From JAFGJU01 sp964570935 (lineage in GTDB: Bacteria; Eisenbacteria; RBG-16-71-46; JAFGJU01), in the NCBI GenBank assembly GCA_964570935.1, contig CAZMZP010000077.1:13485-77484 (forward strand): a stretch of DNA of 64,000 nt, read 5' to 3'. Positions 60,137 to 64,000 of the stretch are shown here, in pieces. The position numbers and the translations under genes were made by a program. Numbering within the stretch: the first letter of the stretch is position 1; every line of letters begins with the position of its first letter. A model generated the notes under the pieces. That model saw nothing but the letters and a program-made list of their open reading frames with translations, made no database searches and was not told the DNA's origin.

Positions 60137-61537
60137 ATGCCACCCTGTCGCGAAGAGTTCGATCACCGCGTCAACCCCGCGAGACTTTCAGTTCCGTTTT
60201 CCGCGCTCCTTTTCTTCAGATTCGTGAGACTGATCAGATACATCCCGGCGCTGGCCGTAGCCCTCGGGCTCGTATTCTCCTGCTGGACCTTCTGCGGCGT
60301 GTGCACGGCTGCGGACGCGGCTGAGCCGCCCGCCGGAAAGGACGCCGAGCAGGCCGCGCCGCCCGTTTCAAAGGGTGCCCCGATAGGACACGACCAGGGG
60401 GGCCTGCCGATTGTCCCGATGCCTCCCGCCTCCCCCACGGAGGTCAAGGCGGCCGACTCGCCCGACGACCACGGCGAGAGCATAACTGTGTCCTGGGTCT
60501 TGTCCGCGGACGACGTGCCGGTCACCGGAAAGGTCACCGGCTACGCCATAATGAGGTGCGAGACACCCGACGGCGCCTACGAGCAGGTCAGCACAGCTCC
60601 GGCCCAGGCGCAGCAGTACCTGGACACTTCGGTGGACGAGCACGTGCAGTACTACTACAAGGTCGGCGCGATGTGCGGGGAGCTGGTGTCACTGTCCGAG
60701 ATGACCGGGCCCATCGCCGCCAGGCAGCAGTGGTTCGACTCCAGAGTGGTCAATCTCCTCGCGATCGCCGTCATCCTCATCGTCGCGATAATGTGGTTCG
60801 TCTTCCAGGCCGGCAGGGGGAAGAAGCTTTTCATAAGAAGGATCGCCGGCATCGAGGCGGTGGAAGAGGCGGTCGGCCGGGCCACCGAGATGGGAAAACC
60901 TATACTCTTCATACCGGGCATCCAGGACATGGACAACGTGCAGACGGTCGCGGGCCTCACGATACTGGCCAGCGTGGGCAAACTGGCCGCCCAGTACGAG
61001 ACCAAGCTGGAAGTGCCGGTGAGCCGCTCTCTGGTCATGAGCACGGCCAGGGAGACTCTCAAGGCGGCTTACTTGAGCGTGGGGAGACCCGACCTCTACA
61101 CCGACGACATGGCCTACTACGTGACGGACGAGCAGTTCGGTTACGTGGCCGCCGTGGACGGGATAATGGTGCGTGAGAAGCCCGCCACCTGTTTCTACAT
61201 GGGCGCCTTCTTCGCCGAGTCACTGATCCTGGCCGAGACCGGGAACTCGGTCGGAGCGATCCAGATAGCCGGAACGGCGATGCCCACGCAGCTGCCGTTC
61301 TTCGTGGCCGCGTGCGACTACACGCTGATCGGAGAGGAGCTCTTCGCGGCGAGCGCGTACCTGTCGAAGGACGTGAAGATGATAGGAAGCTTGAAGGGCC
61401 AGGACGTGGGCAAGGGCATCGCGATGTTTTTCATTTTGCTCGGCTCCATCGTGGCGACCGTCGGGTCCGTGAGCGGAAACAGCTCGGTCAACGCGGTCAG
61501 CGACTGGCTGAGGAACCTTTTCCAGTTGAACTTTTAG
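60137..61537 (+). CDS. Membrane operon gene 1: FN3-like domain plus conserved C-terminal region (DUF6754-like)
   Basis: The protein has an N-terminal hydrophobic signal, a Pro-rich linker and an FN3-like domain (ITVSWVLSADDVPVTGKVTGYAIMR ... YYYKVGAM). A transmembrane helix follows (VVNLLAIAVILIVAIMWFVF, about residues 198-218), then a ~200-residue region starting FIRRIAGIEAVEEAVGRATEMGKP. Within it are VPVSRSLVMSTARETLKAAYL and GYVAAVDGIMVREKPATCFYMGAF, and it ends in a further TM near AMFFILLGSIVATVG. I recall similar proteins annotated as DUF6754 (memory, unverified). ATG 60137 has GGAG 5 nt upstream. It is the first gene of a tightly spaced group; function unknown. Confidence 0.7.
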   Translation: MPPCREEFDHRVNPARLSVPFSALLFFRFVRLIRYIPALAVALGLVFSCWTFCGVCTAADAAEPPAGKDAEQAAPPVSKGAPIGHDQGGLPIVPMPPASPTEVKAADSPDDHGESITVSWVLSADDVPVTGKVTGYAIMRCETPDGAYEQVSTAPAQAQQYLDTSVDEHVQYYYKVGAMCGELVSLSEMTGPIAARQQWFDSRVVNLLAIAVILIVAIMWFVFQAGRGKKLFIRRIAGIEAVEEAVGRATEMGKPILFIPGIQDMDNVQTVAGLTILASVGKLAAQYETKLEVPVSRSLVMSTARETLKAAYLSVGRPDLYTDDMAYYVTDEQFGYVAAVDGIMVREKPATCFYMGAFFAESLILAETGNSVGAIQIAGTAMPTQLPFFVAACDYTLIGEELFAASAYLSKDVKMIGSLKGQDVGKGIAMFFILLGSIVATVGSVSGNSSVNAVSDWLRNLFQLNF

Positions 61538-61544
61538 GTAGCAG

Positions 61545-62234
61545 ATGTTTTTCAAGGTACAGATCCCACTCCTCATAACGTTCATCGTAGGGGCGGCGCT
61601 GGTCGTGGCCATGTTCGTGCCGCATTTCCCGTTCTACGAGGCGAACGAAAACTTCTCCATCTACTTTGACCTGATAGCGGTGTTCGCGTTCATCCTGGGC
61701 GGCGGGAACCTCCTCAAGATCCACGGCGACAGGATCTGGAAAAAGGGACGGGACTGGAAGTACAGCATCGTGACCGTGGCGGGGTTCCTGGCGATGCTGA
61801 TAGTGGGAACGCTCAAGATAGGCGGCCCGCCGGGGTTCACCGGGGACGTCAGCGCGAGCGACAGCTGGTTCGGTTTCATGTACAACGCCATGTTCGTGCC
61901 GCTCCAGTCGACGATGTTCTCGCTGCTGGCATTCTTCGTCGCCTCGGCGTCGTACAGGGCCTTCAGGGCGAAGACCAAGGAAGCCACCATGCTGCTGGTC
62001 GCGGCCTTCATCATTTTGATTGGCCGCACACCGCTCGGGCACGCCATGACTGCGTGGCTTCCGCCGCAGCTTCAGTTCCTTCACATCCCGAACCTGAGCA
62101 ACTGGATTCTATCAATACCCAACATGGCCGGACAGCGGGCCATAATGATCGGCATCGCACTCGGAATAATCTCGACGTCGCTCAAGCTGATACTGGGCAT
62201 CGAACGTTCTTATCTGGGCGGGGAGAGCAAGTAG
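61545..62234 (+). CDS. Membrane operon gene 2: polytopic protein of unknown function
   Basis: The 229-residue protein has about six to seven hydrophobic segments (IPLLITFIVGAALVVAMFV, LIAVFAFILGGGN, TVAGFLAMLIVGTL, MFSLLAFFVASASYRAF, ATMLLVAAFIILIG, AIMIGIALGIISTSL). Short loops such as KIHGDRIWKKGRDWKY are basic and probably cytoplasmic. No known family was recognised. It begins 7 nt after gene 1, so the two are surely cotranscribed. It could be a channel or scaffold of a complex with the other three proteins (inference). Confidence 0.65.
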   Translation: MFFKVQIPLLITFIVGAALVVAMFVPHFPFYEANENFSIYFDLIAVFAFILGGGNLLKIHGDRIWKKGRDWKYSIVTVAGFLAMLIVGTLKIGGPPGFTGDVSASDSWFGFMYNAMFVPLQSTMFSLLAFFVASASYRAFRAKTKEATMLLVAAFIILIGRTPLGHAMTAWLPPQLQFLHIPNLSNWILSIPNMAGQRAIMIGIALGIISTSLKLILGIERSYLGGESK

Positions 62235-62275
62235 GAAGCGCACGGCCGGGCCGCTGAGCCCGGCAGGGAAACAGA

Positions 62276-63187
62276 ATGGCAGACGACAGACCGGACAAGG
62301 AACAGATCGGCGGCCCAAGAAAGGGCGTCATAGACGTTCTGAATTCCATCGACAGGCGGATAATATTCCTGTTGATAGCGCTCGCTGTCATACTGCCGAT
62401 GGTCTTCCATCTTGTGTTCACGGTCCGCAGCTCCCCCATCGTGGAGGCCATCTTCGACAAGGTCGAGGCCCTGCCGCCGGGCTCGAAGGTGCTAATCAGC
62501 TTCGATTACGCGCCCAGCACGGTGCCCGAGAACCAGCCCATGGCCGAGGCGGTGTGCAGGCACGCTCTGGTCAAGGATCTTAAAGTGTACATGATGGCCG
62601 TGTGGGCAACAGGGCCGCCCCAGGCTGTTGCCCTGGCCACCAACGTCATACAGCGCGACTTCCCGGAGAAGGTCTACGGCAAGGACTGGATAAACCTGGG
62701 CTACAAGGCCGGAAACCAGGGGCTCATCAACGCAATCCTGCTGGACCTCAAGGGCATGTACACGACCGACGTCCACGGCGACCCCATAGACGGGTTCGAG
62801 ATGATGAAGGACGTCCAGAACCTGACTGACATGTCGCTCATAGTCTGCATCGGAAGCGGGTTCCCGGGCGTAAGGGAGTGGGTGCAGTTCGCCGGCGACC
62901 CCGGCCGCATACCTGTCGCGGGCGGCGTTACCGCGGTAGAGGCGCCGCTTCTGTATCCGTACTACCCCAGGCAGCTTCTGGGCCTCATGGGCGGGCTTCA
63001 GGGAGCGGCCGAGTACGAGTCCGCGTTAGTCGAGAAATACCCGCAGTACAAGGAGCACGCCGAGCAGGCGGTCAAACTGATGGGACCGCAGACCGTGGCG
63101 CACCTTGTCATAATCGCGTTTGTGATAATCGGGAACATCGCTTTCTTCGGTGAGAGAAGACGGCAGAACCGCGCGAAGAAGGCGTAA
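62276..63187 (+). CDS. Membrane operon gene 3: membrane-anchored domain protein of unknown function
   Basis: A helix near residues 26-50 (IIFLLIALAVILPMVFHLVF) and another near the C-terminus (AHLVIIAFVIIGNIAFFG) flank a ~210-residue soluble domain: VEAIFDKVEALPPGSKVLISFDYAPSTVPE, HALVKDLKVYMMAVWATGPPQAVALA, GKDWINLGYKAGNQGLINAILLDLKG. The C-terminus is basic (RRRQNRAKKA), probably cytoplasmic, putting the domain outside. The fold looks alpha/beta and possibly binding, but no known motif was seen. It follows gene 2 by 41 nt. Confidence 0.65.
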   Translation: MADDRPDKEQIGGPRKGVIDVLNSIDRRIIFLLIALAVILPMVFHLVFTVRSSPIVEAIFDKVEALPPGSKVLISFDYAPSTVPENQPMAEAVCRHALVKDLKVYMMAVWATGPPQAVALATNVIQRDFPEKVYGKDWINLGYKAGNQGLINAILLDLKGMYTTDVHGDPIDGFEMMKDVQNLTDMSLIVCIGSGFPGVREWVQFAGDPGRIPVAGGVTAVEAPLLYPYYPRQLLGLMGGLQGAAEYESALVEKYPQYKEHAEQAVKLMGPQTVAHLVIIAFVIIGNIAFFGERRRQNRAKKA

Positions 63188-63199
63188 CGAGGAAGTCTG

Positions 63200-63871
63200 A
63201 TGGTGCACACATTCGAGCTTTGGATAGGTGCCCTGCTCACGCTGATGATATTCAGCTTCCTCTACAGGGATAACCCGTTTTACAAGTTCGCCGAGCACCT
63301 CTTCGTGGGAGTGTCCGCGGCCTACTGGATGGTAATAGGCATCTGGTCGACGCTGATGCCCAACCTGGTCGGCCGCATCGCGCCCAACGCACTCCAGGGC
63401 GTCATCAACATGCCCGAGGACGCACAGCCCCAGTACCATTTCATAGTGCCCGCCGTGTTCGGCCTCCTGATGCTGACCCGGCTGGTGGAGAGGATCAGCT
63501 GGTTCTCGCGCTGGGCCATGGCGTTCGTGATCGGCTTCGCGGCCGGCACCAACTTCACGCGCTACCTCCAGTCCGACTTTGTGGGTCAGATCTACAACTC
63601 GATGCTCCCGCTCGTGGTGGTGAACGGCGGAGGCGTGGCGATCGGCGCGACCCTCTCGGCGTTCATCCTCATCATAGGGGTCATCTGCGCCCTGATATAC
63701 TTCTTCTTCTCGAAGGAACACACCGGCGCGTTCGGCGCGGCGTCACGGCTGGGCATCTGGTTTCTGATGGTGGCCTTCGGCGCGGCGTTCGGATACACCG
63801 TGATGGCTCGAATCTCGCTGCTCACGGGTCGCATGCAGTACCTGGGTGAGTGGCTGGGTACGATATTCTAG
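63200..63871 (+). CDS. Membrane operon gene 4: six-TM protein of unknown function
   Basis: The 223-residue protein has about six hydrophobic segments (LWIGALLTLMIFSFLY, LFVGVSAAYWMVIGIW, HFIVPAVFGLLMLTRLV, MAFVIGFAAGTNF, GVAIGATLSAFILIIGVICALIYFFF, LGIWFLMVAFGAAFGYTVM). Loops such as FYKFAEHLFVG and RISWFSRW contain conserved-looking aromatic and charged residues. It lies 12 nt after gene 3 and is followed by a strong terminator, closing the operon. No homologous named family was recognised. Confidence 0.65.
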   Translation: MVHTFELWIGALLTLMIFSFLYRDNPFYKFAEHLFVGVSAAYWMVIGIWSTLMPNLVGRIAPNALQGVINMPEDAQPQYHFIVPAVFGLLMLTRLVERISWFSRWAMAFVIGFAAGTNFTRYLQSDFVGQIYNSMLPLVVVNGGGVAIGATLSAFILIIGVICALIYFFFSKEHTGAFGAASRLGIWFLMVAFGAAFGYTVMARISLLTGRMQYLGEWLGTIF

Positions 63872-63942
63872 CAAGCTCCGACGCACCTGGCGCATACTCA
63901 GAGCAAAGTCGGACTGCTCAAGGACACCACGGGGAGGCAAGC

Positions 63943-63973
63943 AAGGGGGGAGGCGCAACGCGCTTCCCCCCTT
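63943..63973 (+). terminator. Strong terminator of the membrane operon
   Basis: AAGGGGGGAGGCGC and GCGCTTCCCCCCTT form a 14-bp stem (one G-U pair) with a 3-nt loop, ~70 nt after gene 4. A T-poor tail (TGCGATTTT) follows. Confidence 0.75.
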
Positions 63974-64000
63974 TGCGATTTTGCGGGCTGATTGTGGGAC

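Overview
The window is a GC-rich bacterial chromosome fragment. It carries many secreted proteins that end in a FlgD-like Ig domain with a terminal '[K/R]xVxLx' strand. FN3, dockerin, cohesin-like and right-handed beta-helix surface modules, envelope polysaccharide genes and cyclic-di-GMP components are also present. This mix suggests a diderm of the FCB-related candidate phyla (Eisenbacteria/Krumholzibacteria/Latescibacteria type). That is inferred from architecture only; there is no rRNA or other taxonomic marker. I saw no tRNA, rRNA, CRISPR array or intact mobile element.

Layout. 1-6.1 kb: end of a membrane-anchored surface protein, a propeller lipoprotein, a P-loop kinase-like protein, a multi-TM protein, a PTS-IIA-type protein and a secreted ComEC-like metallo-beta-lactamase. 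6.6-8.7 kb: a secreted propeller-FN3 protein. 8.7-23.5 kb, almost all minus strand: an envelope polysaccharide locus with flippase, deacetylase-like protein, radical SAM protein, two acetyltransferases, a deacetylase-GT4 fusion, GT4, GT2 and an O-antigen ligase/polymerase-like protein. A secreted M6 protease with its own promoter sits inside it. 23.7-26.6 kb: a cyclic-di-GMP-I riboswitch candidate in front of two tandem FN3 proteins (the first truncated), then a Wza-like export protein. 26.9-39.2 kb: a TGS GTPase, several secreted proteins, an HD-GYP plus HEAT-repeat gene pair and a large secreted metalloprotease. 39.3-45.7 kb: a two-unit tandem repeat, GT39 and GT9 genes, and divergently two CapK/PaaK-like ligases. 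45.7-50.8 kb: an amidohydrolase and an ECF sigma/anti-sigma/envelope-stress group. 51.8-56.1 kb: a MetH-activation-like protein, an MttB-family methyltransferase and a thioredoxin/beta-barrel fusion. 56.3-59.9 kb: three tandem beta-helix paralogues, one interrupted by an in-frame TGA. 60.1-63.9 kb: a four-gene membrane operon of unknown function.

How it fits together. HD-GYP proteins degrade cyclic-di-GMP, and the riboswitch candidate would read the same molecule. The riboswitch lies between the flippase end of the polysaccharide locus and the FN3 surface proteins, so second-messenger control of surface structure is plausible. Secreted proteins use two alternative C-termini: the FlgD-like domain (seven proteins) or a short PVExxxWxx[I/V]KxxF tail (three proteins). 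The beta-helix paralogues carry one or the other, which suggests the two ends are interchangeable. The last operon encodes four membrane proteins with no function I can assign; it is the best candidate here for an undescribed system.
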